NCBI GenBank assembly: GCA_947090765.1
Contig: OX352322.1
Span: 4,447,501-4,511,500 of the forward strand
DNA: 64,000 bases
Direction of reading: 5' to 3'
Origin: Pseudomonas sp. MM223
Lineage (GTDB): Bacteria > Pseudomonadota > Gammaproteobacteria > Pseudomonadales > Pseudomonadaceae
Part shown: positions 37,571 through 48,276 of the stretch, piece by piece
How positions within the stretch are numbered: the stretch's first letter is position 1
Layout of the letters: each line of letters begins with the position of its first letter
Program-made: the position numbers and the translations under genes
Notes under the pieces: generated by a model
What the model was told of the DNA's origin: nothing
Databases searched by the model: none
What the model saw: the letters and a program-made list of their open reading frames with translations, nothing else

Positions 37571-37626
37571 GCAGGCTTCAGGCTTATGCAGTACCTGTAG
37601 CAGCGGCTTTAGCAGTGAACTCCAGC

Positions 37627-37836
37627 TCAGTTGTTTTCTTGCTTGGCGCGGCGGCGGGCTATGCGCTCGCTGGATTTGTGTGAGTACCAATAAGCGAAAA
37701 TCAGCAACCCTGTCGCAAACAGGCTACTGAACACATACCACAGGCCATAGGCCAGGATGGTTGCACCATAGACCGCAAGCGCCCAAGGGAACACGGCAAC
37801 GATGAGCAACAGTGCAAGAATGATGGCTAGACGCAT
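37627..37836 (-). CDS. Small membrane protein, 69 aa
   Basis: Two hydrophobic helices (MRLAIILALLLIVAVFPWALAV and YGLWYVFSSLFATGLLIFAYW) are followed by a strongly basic tail (RIARRRAK). The start at 37836 is supported by GGAAGGA seven bases upstream; the longer frame to 38127 is not protein-like. No named family recognised; a bitopic or hairpin inner-membrane protein is expected. It is divergent from the NCS2 permease. Confidence 0.6.
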   Translation of the reverse strand: MRLAIILALLLIVAVFPWALAVYGATILAYGLWYVFSSLFATGLLIFAYWYSHKSSERIARRRAKQENN

Positions 37837-38051
37837 GGATTCCTTCCCAAAAAAAGCACAAATTGTAACAGCTGCCTCAAAACAGACTGCAACCTCTCCG
37901 AGGCTCATGGGTTTCAACTCAATCACTGACTCTAAAGTCAGGTAATTAGGCAGATGGTCGCCGATCATGCCGGCATCGTGCTTTTCTCTACCGCAATCCC
38001 TCATCACCCCGTAGAATGCGCTCCTTTTTTCTTCCGGGGCAGCTTTCAGCA

Positions 38052-39431
38052 ATGAGCTCACACGAACACAGCCCAGGCGCGGGGGCGCCTGCCAATGAAC
38101 TGGTGCTTGGCCTTGAGGACAAGCCACGGCTGGTGATCGGCCTGCTGGCAGCCCTGCAGCACCTGCTGGCGATTATCGTGCCGATCGTTACCCCTGGCCT
38201 GCTGATTTGCCAGGCGCTGGGCGTTTCTGCGCGTGATACCAACCTGATCGTTTCCATGTCGCTGGTGATCTCGGGTATCGCCACTTTCGTCCAGTGCAAG
38301 CGCTTTGGCCCATTCGGCGCCGGGCTGCTGATCGTGCAGGGCACCAGTTTCAACTTCGTCGGCCCGCTGATTGCCGGTGGTGCGTTGATGGTCAAGCAAG
38401 GCACGCCAGTTGAAGGCGTAATGGCGGCCATCTTCGGCGTGGTGATCGCGGGCTCGTTCGTTGAGATGGGAGTGTCGCGCATCCTGCCGTTCGTCAAACG
38501 CCTGATCACCCCGCTGGTGACCGGTATCGTGGTGCTGATGATCGGCCTGACGCTGATCAAGGTCGGCCTGATCAGCATGGGCGGCGGTTTTGGCGCCATG
38601 GCCAACGGCACCTTCGCCAACGGCGAAAACTTGCTGCTGTCGGGCGTGGTGCTGGCGATCATCGTGATCCTCAACCGCGTCCCGGTGGTGTGGATGCGCA
38701 GCTGCGCCATCGTCATCGCCCTGGCGGTCGGCTACGCCCTGGCCGGTTACATGGGCCGCCTGGACTTCACCGGCATGCACGAAGCCGCGCTGTTCCAGGT
38801 GCCTACGCCACTGCACTTCGGCCTGGGCTTCTCGTGGGCGCTGTTCATTCCGATGCTGGTGATTTACCTGGTGACTTCGCTGGAAGCCATCGGTGACGTG
38901 ACGGCCACCAGCAAGGTGTCGCGCCAGCCGGTCGAAGGGCCGGTGTGGATGCAGCGGATCAAGGGCGGCGTGCTGGTCAACGGGGCCAACTCGCTGCTGG
39001 CCGGTTTGTTCAACACCTTCCCCAGCTCGATCTTTGCCCAGAACAACGGGGTGATTCAGCTGACCGGCATTGCCAGCCGCCATATCGGCATCTGGATTGC
39101 CGTGATGCTGGTGCTGCTGGGGCTGTTCCCGAGCGTTGCCGGGGTGATCCAGGCAGTACCGGAGCCAGTGCTGGGTGGCGCGGCCATGGTGATGTTTGGT
39201 GCGGTTGCAGCCTCGGGGATCAATATTCTCGCTAGCACCCGACTGGATCGTCGGGCGCTGCTGATTATTGCGGTGTCGCTGGCATTGGGCCTGGGTGTGG
39301 CGCAGGTGCCGGAGTTCCTGGCGCATATGCCGGCGGCGATCCGCAATGTGCTGGAGTCGGGTGTAGCCACGGGCGGGATTTGTGCCCTGGTGCTGAACTG
39401 GTTTTTGCCGGAGAGCAAGGAGCAGGCTTGA
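38052..39431 (+). CDS. NCS2 (NAT) nucleobase permease, xanthine/uric acid type
   Basis: A 459-residue permease of the nucleobase-ascorbate transporter family, with 12-14 predicted helices. The family signature QNNGVIQLTGIASR and the upstream GTSFNFVGPLI and SLEAIGDVTATS segments are present. By subfamily features it fits bacterial proton-linked purine (xanthine, urate) permeases better than UraA. The exact base is not resolvable. Start 38052 is chosen over 38016 because MSSHEHSPG is the more natural N terminus; neither has a strong ribosome site. Alone in its transcription unit. Confidence 0.85.
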   Translation: MSSHEHSPGAGAPANELVLGLEDKPRLVIGLLAALQHLLAIIVPIVTPGLLICQALGVSARDTNLIVSMSLVISGIATFVQCKRFGPFGAGLLIVQGTSFNFVGPLIAGGALMVKQGTPVEGVMAAIFGVVIAGSFVEMGVSRILPFVKRLITPLVTGIVVLMIGLTLIKVGLISMGGGFGAMANGTFANGENLLLSGVVLAIIVILNRVPVVWMRSCAIVIALAVGYALAGYMGRLDFTGMHEAALFQVPTPLHFGLGFSWALFIPMLVIYLVTSLEAIGDVTATSKVSRQPVEGPVWMQRIKGGVLVNGANSLLAGLFNTFPSSIFAQNNGVIQLTGIASRHIGIWIAVMLVLLGLFPSVAGVIQAVPEPVLGGAAMVMFGAVAASGINILASTRLDRRALLIIAVSLALGLGVAQVPEFLAHMPAAIRNVLESGVATGGICALVLNWFLPESKEQA

Positions 39432-39466
39432 GTCTGGTGCCTGCCTGTTCGGGCCATGGGGGCTGC

Positions 39467-39501
39467 TTAGCAGCCCATCGCGGCACAAGGCCGCTCCTAC
39501 A
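39467..39501. repeat. Single REP element
   Basis: GGCTGCTTAGCAGCCC followed by ATCGCGGCACAAGGCCGCTCCTAC: one unpaired arm of the common REP type, between the permease and tusD. Confidence 0.7.
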
Positions 39502-39531
39502 AGGGATCGCACAGGCCTGGCGATTGAATAG

Positions 39532-39573
39532 AAAGCCCGCCCCGCCATGCACAAGCGGGCGCGGGCTTTTTTG
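39532..39573 (+). terminator. Intrinsic terminator after the NCS2 permease
   Basis: AAAGCCCGC...GCGGGCTTT with an inner CCCGC/GCGGG stem and a terminal T run, 100 bases past the permease stop and about 37 bases before tusD. Confidence 0.75.
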
Positions 39574-39609
39574 CTTTATCATGGCGGCATTCCTTTGCAT
39601 GAGTTATCC

Positions 39610-40002
39610 ATGAAATTCGCTATCGCGGTGTTCTCCCCGGCCCATGCGCCCTCCTCGCGGCGCGCCTTGCGCTATGCCGAGGCAGTGCTGGCCGGCGGGC
39701 ATGAGATTGCCCGGCTGTTCTTCTACCAGGACGGGGTACACAGTGCCTCGGCCAACGTGGTCGCGCCCCAGGACGAAGTGGACGTGGCGGGCCAGTGGCG
39801 CACCTTTATCGAAGCCAACCAGCTGGACGCCGTGGTGTGCATTGCCGCCGCCCTGCGCCGTGGCGTGCTCGATGAAGCCGAAGCCAACCGTTACCAGCGC
39901 CCGGCCGTGAACCTGCCCAAGCCCTGGGAACTGTCAGGGCTCGGCCAGTTGCATGAAGCGGCACAGGTTGCCGACCGCCTTGTCTGCTTCGGGGGCGACT
40001 GA
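39610..40002 (+). CDS. tusD: Sulfurtransferase complex subunit TusD
   Basis: A 130-residue DsrE-like protein, the sulfur-carrying subunit of TusBCD, which relays persulfide sulfur from IscS/TusA to TusE and MnmA for 2-thiouridine in tRNA wobble positions. The active cysteine lies in DAVVCIAAALRRGV, and the YAEAVLAGGHEIARLFFYQDGV helix-strand is typical. Start at 39610. It is separated from tusC by a single base. The acceptor enzyme gene mnmA is in the same window at 61024. Confidence 0.92.
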   Translation: MKFAIAVFSPAHAPSSRRALRYAEAVLAGGHEIARLFFYQDGVHSASANVVAPQDEVDVAGQWRTFIEANQLDAVVCIAAALRRGVLDEAEANRYQRPAVNLPKPWELSGLGQLHEAAQVADRLVCFGGD

Positions 40003-40003
40003 A

Positions 40004-40363
40004 ATGGCCAAATCCTTGTTGATCATCAGCCGTCAGGCACCGTGGAACGGCCCATCGGCCCGCGAGGCACTGGACATCGCGCTGGCTGGCGGGGCGTTCG
40101 ACCTGCCGCTGGGCATGCTGTTCCTCGACGACGGGGTGTTCCAGCTCGCTCCCGGCCAGCAACCCACCGCCGTACAACAGAAGAACCTGGCCGCCAACCT
40201 GCAAGCACTGCCCATGTTTGGCGTTGAAGAGTTGTTCGCCTGTAGCCACAGCCTCACCCGCCGCGGCCTGGCAACCGACACCCTGGCACTGCCGGTGCAA
40301 GTGCTCGATGACGCGGCGCTGGCCGCACTGATCGCCCGTTTCGACCAGGTGGTAACGCTCTGA
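40004..40363 (+). CDS. tusC: Sulfurtransferase complex subunit TusC
   Basis: A 119-residue DsrF-like subunit of the TusBCD heterohexamer. MAKSLLIISRQAPW and the REALDIALAGGAFDLPLGMLFLDDGVFQL core match the family. Its stop codon overlaps the tusB start (TGATG), so translation is coupled. No active cysteine is required in this subunit; it is structural. Confidence 0.92.
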   Translation: MAKSLLIISRQAPWNGPSAREALDIALAGGAFDLPLGMLFLDDGVFQLAPGQQPTAVQQKNLAANLQALPMFGVEELFACSHSLTRRGLATDTLALPVQVLDDAALAALIARFDQVVTL

Positions 40364-40659
40364 TGACGACGCTGCATGTAATAGCCCACTCCCCCTTTGG
40401 CGACGATCGCCTGGCCAGCTGCCTGCGCCTGCTCGGTGCCGACGACGCGCTACTGCTGTGCGGCGATGCCGTGTATGCCTTACGCAGCGGTAGCGAGCCG
40501 CATCAGCTGTTGCAAGCTGCCGGCCTGGCCCAGCGCCTGTTCGCCCTGGACGAAGACGTGCAAGCCCGCGCGGTCGGCAACGACTTGGCAAAGGCTGTGG
40601 ACTACGCCGGGTTCGTCGAACTGTCGCTGCATTACGACAAGGTCAACAGCTGGCTATGA
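40363..40659 (+). CDS. tusB: Sulfurtransferase complex subunit TusB
   Basis: A 98-residue DsrH-like third subunit of TusBCD. It shows the short domain with ALLLCGDAVYAL and a C-terminal helix ending HYDKVNSWL. It overlaps both neighbours by a few bases (tusC stop and tusE start), marking a tightly coupled operon. Confidence 0.92.
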   Translation: MTTLHVIAHSPFGDDRLASCLRLLGADDALLLCGDAVYALRSGSEPHQLLQAAGLAQRLFALDEDVQARAVGNDLAKAVDYAGFVELSLHYDKVNSWL

Positions 40660-40991
40660 GTACGCTCACCGTTGGCGATCAGGCGATCGCCCTGGACAAG
40701 GACGGCTTTCTGGTCGACCTGCAAGACTGGTCCCGCGCCGCCGCCGAGGCGTTGGCCGAGCGCGAGGGTATCCCGTTGACGGCGGACCATTGGGAAATCC
40801 TCGAACTGCTGCGCCAGTTCTACCAGGAATACCAGTTGTCCCCGGCCACGCGCCCGCTGATCAAGTACACGGCCCTGAAACTGGGCCCGGAAAAGGGCAA
40901 CAGCCCGCACCTGAACCGCCTGTTCAATGGCACCCCCGCCAAACTTGCCGCCAAGCTGGCGGGCCTGCCCAAGCCGACCAACTGCATATGA
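40656..40991 (+). CDS. tusE: Sulfur relay protein TusE (DsrC family)
   Basis: A 111-residue DsrC/TusE protein that takes sulfur from TusD and hands it to MnmA. The acceptor cysteine is the penultimate residue in the C-terminal arm PKPTNCI. The LLRQFYQEYQLSPATRPLIKY region is the conserved helix-turn-helix-like core. It overlaps tusB at the 5' end and the ybiB-like gene at the 3' end. Confidence 0.93.
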   Translation: MSTLTVGDQAIALDKDGFLVDLQDWSRAAAEALAEREGIPLTADHWEILELLRQFYQEYQLSPATRPLIKYTALKLGPEKGNSPHLNRLFNGTPAKLAAKLAGLPKPTNCI

Positions 40992-41989
40992 CCGAACCTC
41001 GCCCTTTGACACTGGAAACCCCGGCCGAACACCCGTTCGCCGAATTCGTGCGCATTCTCGGCAAAGGCAAGCGCGGCGCGCGCGGCCTGACCCGCGAAGA
41101 AGCCCGCGCGGCCATGACCCTGCTGCTGGAGGGCAAGGTCGAAGACACCCAGCTGGGGGCCTTCCTCATGCTGCTGCGCCACAAGGAAGAAAGCGCCGAA
41201 GAGCTGGCCGGCTTCACCGAGGCCTTGCGCGCCCACCTGCAGGCGCCGAGCATTGCGGTAGACCTGGACTGGCCCACCTACGCCGGCAAGAAGCGCCACC
41301 TGCCCTGGTACCTGCTGGCAGCCAAGTGCCTGGCGGGCAATGGTGTGCGCATCCTGATGCACGGCGGCGGTGCTCACACGGCCGGACGCATGTACAGCGA
41401 GCAGTTGCTCGACCTGCTGCAGATTCCGCTGTGCCGCGACTGGGCCGCCGTCGGTGACGCAATTGATCAGCACCAGTTGGCGTTCTCCCCGCTGCACGAC
41501 TGGGCGCCGCAGTTACAGCGCATGATCGACCTGCGCAACACCTTGGGCCTGCGCTCACCCATCCACTCGCTGGCCCGGGTGCTTAACCCGCTGGGCGCAC
41601 GCTGTGGCCTGCAAAGCATCTTCCACCCTGGCTACCAGGCGGTGCACCGCGAGGCCAGCCGCCTACTGGGCGACCATGCCGTGGTAATCAAGGGCGATGG
41701 TGGCGAGATCGAGGTCAACCCCGATGTCATCAGCCACCTCTACGGCACCACGGCGGGCGAAGCGTGGGACGAAGAGTGGCCAGCACTGAGCGAGCGCCGC
41801 CACGTAAAACCGGCCAGCCTGCAAGCCGAGCATCTGGTGGCGTTCTGGCGTGGCGAGGTTGAAGACAGCTATGGCGAGAAGGCCCTTATCGCCACCATGG
41901 CTTTGGCCTTGCGTGGCTTGGGGCACGACCGCGAGCAGGCCTTCGCAACTGCTCAAGGTTATTGGGATACGCGAAACAAATCGATTTAA
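40988..41989 (+). CDS. ybiB: YbiB/TrpD2-family protein (anthranilate phosphoribosyltransferase-like)
   Basis: A 333-residue protein with the two-domain fold of anthranilate phosphoribosyltransferase (GKGKRGARGLTREEARAAM N-terminal helices; ILMHGGGAH in place of the PRPP-binding GTGG loop). The missing glycine-rich PRPP motif indicates it is a TrpD2/YbiB protein. E. coli YbiB binds nucleic acid and is not a biosynthetic enzyme. Start 40988 overlaps the tusE stop (ATGA), so it belongs to the tus operon, a common arrangement in Pseudomonas. Confidence 0.85.
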   Translation: MTEPRPLTLETPAEHPFAEFVRILGKGKRGARGLTREEARAAMTLLLEGKVEDTQLGAFLMLLRHKEESAEELAGFTEALRAHLQAPSIAVDLDWPTYAGKKRHLPWYLLAAKCLAGNGVRILMHGGGAHTAGRMYSEQLLDLLQIPLCRDWAAVGDAIDQHQLAFSPLHDWAPQLQRMIDLRNTLGLRSPIHSLARVLNPLGARCGLQSIFHPGYQAVHREASRLLGDHAVVIKGDGGEIEVNPDVISHLYGTTAGEAWDEEWPALSERRHVKPASLQAEHLVAFWRGEVEDSYGEKALIATMALALRGLGHDREQAFATAQGYWDTRNKSI

Positions 41990-42085
41990 TCGATTATAAG
42001 ACCCGGCTATTTGCGCTATTTATTCGAACGATTTGGCCTAGACTGGGCTCCAACGACAAACAACTTTGTTCCGAGGAGCTCACTC

Positions 42086-43045
42086 ATGGGCCTTTTGATC
42101 GACGGCCGCTGGCATGATCAGTGGTATGAAAACGGCAAGGACGGCACGTTCAAACGCGAAAACGCCCAGCGCCGCAATCAACTGCCCGCCCCCGAGGCTG
42201 GCCGTTACCACCTCTACGTCTCGCTGGCCTGCCCATGGGCCCACCGCACCTTGATCGTCCGTGCGCTCAAAGGCCTGGAACCTTTGATCGATGTATCGGT
42301 GGTCAGCTGGTTGATGCAGGACCATGGCTGGACCTTCGATGTGCAGCAAGGCTCTACAGGCGACCACCTCGACGCCTTGCAGTACCTGCACCAGCGCTAC
42401 ACCGAGGATGACCCGCACTACACCGGCCGCGTGACCGTACCCGTGCTGTGGGACAAGAAAGAGAAGCGCATCGTCAACAATGAATCGTCGGAGATCATCC
42501 GCATCTTCAACAGCGCGTTCAACGAGCTGACCGGCAATACGCTGGACCTCTACCCCGCGCCACTGCGCCCGGCCATCGAGGCGCTGAACGAGCGTATTTA
42601 CCCGGCGGTGAACAATGGCGTGTACCGCGCAGGCTTTGCCACCACGCAAGACGCCTACGAGGCGGCGTTTGACGATGTGTTCAACGAGCTGGATTATCTG
42701 GAAGACTTGCTAAGCCGCAATCGCTACCTGGCCGGTGAGTACCTGACCGAGGCTGATGTACGCCTGTTTACCACGCTGGTGCGCTTCGATGCGGTGTACC
42801 ACGGGCACTTCAAGTGCAACCTGCGCCGCCTGAGCGACTACCACAACCTGTCGAACTGGCTGCGTGAGCTGTATCAGTGGCCGGGGGTAGCGGGCACGGT
42901 GGATATGGAGCACATCCAGAAGCACTATTACATGAGCCACAAGACCATTAACCCGACCGGGATCGTGCCCAAGGGGCCGTTGCAGGACTTTGGCTTGCCG
43001 CATGATCGGGAGCGGTTGGCGGGCAAGGGGATTTGGCAGGTTTGA
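42086..43045 (+). CDS. Glutathionyl-hydroquinone reductase (Xi-class GST)
   Basis: A 319-residue omega/xi-type glutathione transferase (YqjG/EcmB group) that removes glutathione from glutathionyl-hydroquinones. The catalytic motif Cys49-Pro-Trp-Ala (SLACPWAHRTL) identifies this class, and VPVLWDKKEKRIVNNESSEIIRI completes the glutathione site. The C-terminal helical domain carries TEADVRLFTTLVRFDAVYHGHFKCN, a xi-class signature. Start 42086 follows GAGGAG at ideal spacing. It is a single-gene unit followed by REP elements. Confidence 0.92.
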   Translation: MGLLIDGRWHDQWYENGKDGTFKRENAQRRNQLPAPEAGRYHLYVSLACPWAHRTLIVRALKGLEPLIDVSVVSWLMQDHGWTFDVQQGSTGDHLDALQYLHQRYTEDDPHYTGRVTVPVLWDKKEKRIVNNESSEIIRIFNSAFNELTGNTLDLYPAPLRPAIEALNERIYPAVNNGVYRAGFATTQDAYEAAFDDVFNELDYLEDLLSRNRYLAGEYLTEADVRLFTTLVRFDAVYHGHFKCNLRRLSDYHNLSNWLRELYQWPGVAGTVDMEHIQKHYYMSHKTINPTGIVPKGPLQDFGLPHDRERLAGKGIWQV

Positions 43046-43051
43046 GATTGT

Positions 43052-43174
43052 CGGGGCTGCTTTGCAGCCCTTTCGCGGCACAAGGCCGCTCCTACAGGAA
43101 TCGCGCAGGTTTGAAGCTTTACGCGATCTTTGTAGGAGCGGCCTTGTGCCGCGAATGGGCCGCAAAGCGGCCCC
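43052..43174. repeat. REP inverted pair (converging arms)
   Basis: GGGGCTGCTTTGCAGCCCTTTCGCGG... and its inverted partner ending GCGGCCCC, with CTCCTACAGG and TGTAGGAGCGG facing inward. It lies between the convergent 3' ends of the GST and cysG genes. Orientation is tail-to-tail, opposite to the pair at 14320. Confidence 0.85.
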
Positions 43175-43181
43175 AACGATT

Positions 43182-44570
43182 TCAGCTTTTCTGCGAACCT
43201 TCGAACCAGGCCAGCTTTTCACGCAGTTGCACCACTTCCCCCACAATCACCAGGGTCGGCGCATGCACTTCATGCCGTGCCACCAACTCTGGCAAGTCCG
43301 CCAAAGTACCGGTGAACACCCGCTGGTTACGCGTAGTCCCCTGCTGCACCAGCGCTGCCGGGGTACTCGCCGCCCGCCCATGGCGAATCAGCCGGCACAG
43401 ATGGTCGGCAAGCCGACCAAGCCCATGTAGAACACCAAGGTTTGCGCCGGCGCCACCAGGTCATTCCACGGCAGATTGCTGGTGCCATCCTTCAGGTGCC
43501 CGGTCACGAAGCGCACCGACTGGGCGTAGTCGCGGTGGGTCAGCGGAATCCCGCCATAAGCGGAGCAGCCACTGGCCGCGGTAATACCCGGCACCACCTG
43601 GAACGGGATGCCATGCTCAGCCAGCTCTTCGATCTCTTCGCCACCCCGGCCAAAGATGAACGGGTCGCCCCCCTTCAGGCGCAGCACGCGCTTGCCCTGC
43701 TGGGCCAGATCGACCAGTAGGCGGTTGATCTGGTCCTGCGGTACGGCATGGTCAGCGCGGCGCTTGCCCACGTAGATGCGCTCGGCATCACGCCGACACA
43801 TCTCGATGATGGCGGGCGCCACCAGGCGGTCGTACAGCACCACATCGGCCTGCTGCATCAGGCGCAAGGCGCGGAAGGTGAGCAAGTCCGGATCGCCTGG
43901 GCCAGCACCTACCAGGTACACCTCCCCCCTGCTGCACCGGCGCGCCTTCTACCATCGCCTGCAACAGGCGTTCGGCTTCGGCGCCCTGCCCGGCCAGCTG
44001 GCGCTCGGCAATCGGCCCCTGGAATACGGTTTCCCAGAAGCCACGGCGCTGGTTGACGTCCGGGTACAAGGATTTGACCTTGTGCCGGAAACGCGCAGCC
44101 AGCCCGGCCAGCTCACCATAGGCCGACGGGATCCAGGCCTCCAGCTTGGCGCGAATCAAACGCGCCAGTACCGGGGCGTCACCGCCACTGGATACCGCAA
44201 TCACCAGCGGTGAACGGTCGACAATCGCCGGGAAAATCACCGTGCACAAGGCCGGCGCATCCACCACGTTGACCGGCAGGCTGAGGGCCTGCGCATCGGC
44301 CGACACCTGGGCGTTCAGCCCAGGGTCGTCGGTAGCCGCGATCACCAGCCGGCAACCGACCAGGTCGGCGGCCTGATAGCCACGCACCAGCACCTCACCG
44401 CCACCTTCCCGGGCCAACGCAGCCAACTGGCCGTCGACGTCCGGCGCCACCACGCGCAGCTCGCTACCGGCATCCGCCAGCAGGCGCGCCTTGCGCAAGG
44501 CGATCTCACCGCCACCGACGACCAGCACGCGGCCGCCCTGCAGCTTGTGGAACAGCGGCAGGTAATCCAT
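43182..44570 (-). pseudogene. cysG: Siroheme synthase CysG, disrupted by two frameshifts
   Basis: CysG makes siroheme for sulfite and nitrite reductases. An N-terminal dehydrogenase/ferrochelatase domain ([17 protein letters not shown]; Ser-containing [15 protein letters not shown]) is joined to a C-terminal uroporphyrinogen methyltransferase domain ([29 protein letters not shown]). The first domain reads from 44570 through APVQQGG, then leaves frame. A run of six G (plus-strand C, 43924-43929) appears to have one G too many. The second frame reads to VGLPTICA and stops at 43388, while [17 protein letters not shown] onward continues in a third frame to 43182. One base seems missing near 43394-43396. 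The indels cancel, leaving 1389 bases (462 residues), the normal size. No base separates it from serS. Confidence 0.9.
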
Positions 44571-45863
<1,293 letters not shown>

Positions 45864-45881
45864 TTATAGGTAGGTGTTGGT

Positions 45882-46256
45882 TCAGAATCGGGTCAGGGAC
45901 AGGCCGGCCCAGGTCGCGAGCAGCCCGCCCACCACGCTGATACTGGTATAGCCCAAGGCAAGGGGCACTTGCCCGCTTTCCATCAGGCGCACGGTATCGA
46001 GCGAGAAGGAGGAAAAGGTCGTCAGGCCACCGAGGAAGCCGACAATCAGGCCGGCGCGCAGCTCGACCGGCGCCAGCGGCTTGTGCAAGAACAAGCCATA
46101 GAGCAGGCCGATCAGCAGGCAGCCAACCAGGTTGACCGCCAGCGTACCGGCATAGAAGTGCCGTGGCCAGTGGGCCGCTACCCAGTTGGCGGTGGCAAAG
46201 CGCAACAAGGTGCCGGCGATACCGCCTGCGCTAACTGCGGCAATCAGTGCAATCAC
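45882..46256 (-). CDS. crcB: Fluoride ion channel CrcB (Fluc)
   Basis: A 124-residue dual-topology fluoride channel with four membrane helices. [15 protein letters not shown], the pore-region [16 protein letters not shown] and the central [13 protein letters not shown] are the family motifs. Its ATG overlaps the rarA stop (ATGA), so it is translated from the lolA-rarA-crcB-serS-cysG direction of transcription. No fluoride riboswitch was noticed upstream, as expected inside an operon. Confidence 0.93.
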   Translation of the reverse strand: MIALIAAVSAGGIAGTLLRFATANWVAAHWPRHFYAGTLAVNLVGCLLIGLLYGLFLHKPLAPVELRAGLIVGFLGGLTTFSSFSLDTVRLMESGQVPLALGYTSISVVGGLLATWAGLSLTRF

Positions 46257-47578
46257 GGTTTTCTCCGCTGGCGGGGGCTGTTGCGGTCCAGGTCGGCCAA
46301 GTGGCGCAGCTTCTCGCCAATCTTCAGTTCAAGGCCTCGGGGCACAGGCTGGTAGTACTGGCGTGGTTCCAGCTCATCGGGGAAGTAATCTTCACCGGCG
46401 GCGTAGGCATCGGGTTCATCGTGGGCATAGCGGTACTCGTCGCCATAGCCCAGTTGCTTCATCAACTTGGTCGGGGCGTTGCGCAGGTGCAACGGCACCT
46501 CCAGCGAACCATGCTCGGCCGCTTCGCGCAGGGCGGTCTTGAAGCCCATGTACACCGCATTGCTCTTCGGCGCACAGGCCAGGTAAGTGATGGCCTGGGC
46601 CACCGCCAGTTCGCCCTCGGGGCTGCCGAGGCGCTCCTGCACATCCCAGGCCGCCAGGCACAGGCTGAGTGCACGCGGGTCGGCGTTGCCGATGTCTTCG
46701 CTGGCCATGCGCACCACGCGGCGGGCGATGTACAGCGGGTCGCAGCCACCATCGAGCATGCGCGCAAACCAGTACAGGGCGCCATCGGGGTTGGAGCCAC
46801 GCACCGACTTGTGCAGCGCGGAAATCTGGTCGTAAAACGCCTCGCCGCCCTTGTCGAAACGGCGACGGCTGTCACCCAGCAGGCTCTGCAGCATCTCGAC
46901 GTCGATCTCGCTGCCATCTTCGGCCAGGTCCGAGGCGTTCTCGAGGAAGTTGAGCATGCGCCGGCCATCACCGTCGGCGGCGGCCATCAGCATCTTGAAA
47001 GCCTCGTCGCCCACCCGCAGGTTGCGCTTGCCCAAACCGCGCTCCTCGGTCAGCGCACGGTTGACCAGCTTGCGCAGGGCCGCCTCGTCCAGGCTCTTGA
47101 GCACATACACCCGCGCCCGCGACAGCAGCGCGTTGTTCAGCTCGAACGACGGGTTTTCGGTAGTGGCGCCAATGAACAGCAGGGTGCCGTCTTCCACATA
47201 GGGCAAAAAAGCGTCCTGCTGCGACTTGTTGAAGCGGTGCACTTCGTCGACGAACAGGATGGTACGGCGGCCATACTGGCCAGCCTGCTGCTTGGCCACC
47301 TCCACCGCCTGGCGGATCTCTTTCACCCCGGCCAGCACCGCCGACACGGTTTCGAAGTGCGCATCGCAAAACTGCGCCAGCAGCCGCGCCAGGGTGGTCT
47401 TGCCCACCCCAGGCGGCCCCCAGAAGATCATCGAGTGCAGCGCACCCTGCTCCAGCGCCTCGCGCAGCGGTTTGCCGCGCGCCAGCAGGTGCTCCTGGCC
47501 GACATATTCGTCCAGGTTGGACGGGCGCAGGCGGGCAGCCAAGGGCTGGGCGACGGGTTCGCTTCGAAACAGGTCCAT
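46253..47578 (-). CDS. rarA: Replication-associated recombination protein A (MgsA/RarA)
   Basis: A 441-residue AAA+ clamp-loader-like ATPase acting at stalled forks and double-stranded DNA ends. Walker A is [14 protein letters not shown], Walker B is [20 protein letters not shown], sensor 1 is [12 protein letters not shown], and the C-terminal tetramerisation domain follows. Full length. Twelve bases separate it from lolA upstream, so cotranscription with lolA and ftsK is expected, an arrangement conserved in gamma-proteobacteria. Confidence 0.95.
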   Translation of the reverse strand: MDLFRSEPVAQPLAARLRPSNLDEYVGQEHLLARGKPLREALEQGALHSMIFWGPPGVGKTTLARLLAQFCDAHFETVSAVLAGVKEIRQAVEVAKQQAGQYGRRTILFVDEVHRFNKSQQDAFLPYVEDGTLLFIGATTENPSFELNNALLSRARVYVLKSLDEAALRKLVNRALTEERGLGKRNLRVGDEAFKMLMAAADGDGRRMLNFLENASDLAEDGSEIDVEMLQSLLGDSRRRFDKGGEAFYDQISALHKSVRGSNPDGALYWFARMLDGGCDPLYIARRVVRMASEDIGNADPRALSLCLAAWDVQERLGSPEGELAVAQAITYLACAPKSNAVYMGFKTALREAAEHGSLEVPLHLRNAPTKLMKQLGYGDEYRYAHDEPDAYAAGEDYFPDELEPRQYYQPVPRGLELKIGEKLRHLADLDRNSPRQRRKP

Positions 47579-47590
47579 GACGAGCTCCGG

Positions 47591-48214
47591 TTACTCCTTG
47601 ATCACATCCGCACCTTTGGGGATGTCGAACTTGAACTTGCTGTCCGGCACCGCCTGGTTGGCCTTGACGCCATTGAACAGGATATTGGTGCGCTGGCCGA
47701 CGCTGTCGATCAGCTGCATGTCATTGATCAGGCCCTTGCGGAACGACACGCGCAGCGAGTCGAACAAGGTGTCCTTGGTTTTCGGCTTGAGGGTAAAGTC
47801 CATCACTTCGCCCTGCTCCTTGGGCTCGATATCGAAGCTTTGGCTGATCTTCGACACATCACCGGACAGCAGCAATGCCGGGGTCTGGTTCAGGCGCACG
47901 TCGAGCTTCTTGATGGTGGCCTGTTCCAGGTCCGGGTCCCACAGGGTAACCATCTTGCCATCGGACACCACCACCTGCTCTTGCGGCGCATCGGTGTGCC
48001 AGTAGAACAGGCCCGGGCGCTTGACAGTCATCTGGCCAGCAGTCTCCTGCAGGCTGGCGCCGTCGGCACCCAAGGTCAATTGAGAGAAATTGGCCTCGAT
48101 GGTCTGCGAGTTTTCCAGCAGCTTGGTCAGGCGTTGCACATCTTGCTCACCGGCAAAAGCCGAAACGCTGCCCAGAGCAAGGGCAGAAACCAACAGCATG
48201 CGAATCGCGCGCAT
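47591..48214 (-). CDS. lolA: Outer-membrane lipoprotein carrier protein LolA
   Basis: A 207-residue periplasmic chaperone that ferries lipoproteins from LolCDE to LolB. A signal peptide ([20 protein letters not shown]) precedes the mature [24 protein letters not shown]. The start at 48214 is supported by GAGGA eight bases upstream; an in-frame frame extends to 48277 without support. It lies 62 bases after ftsK and 12 before rarA on the same strand. Confidence 0.94.
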   Translation of the reverse strand: MRAIRMLLVSALALGSVSAFAGEQDVQRLTKLLENSQTIEANFSQLTLGADGASLQETAGQMTVKRPGLFYWHTDAPQEQVVVSDGKMVTLWDPDLEQATIKKLDVRLNQTPALLLSGDVSKISQSFDIEPKEQGEVMDFTLKPKTKDTLFDSLRVSFRKGLINDMQLIDSVGQRTNILFNGVKANQAVPDSKFKFDIPKGADVIKE

Positions 48215-48276
48215 GGTAATCCTCATTGAGCATTGAAAAGGCCGGGCGCCCTCGTTGGCGCCCGGCAAGGTATTCA

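Noticed and set aside
40397..41989. A 530-codon reading of the ybiB-like gene starting inside tusB
   Set aside because: The first 197 codons are a shifted reading of tusB/tusE; the ATG at 40988 overlapping the tusE stop gives the family N terminus.
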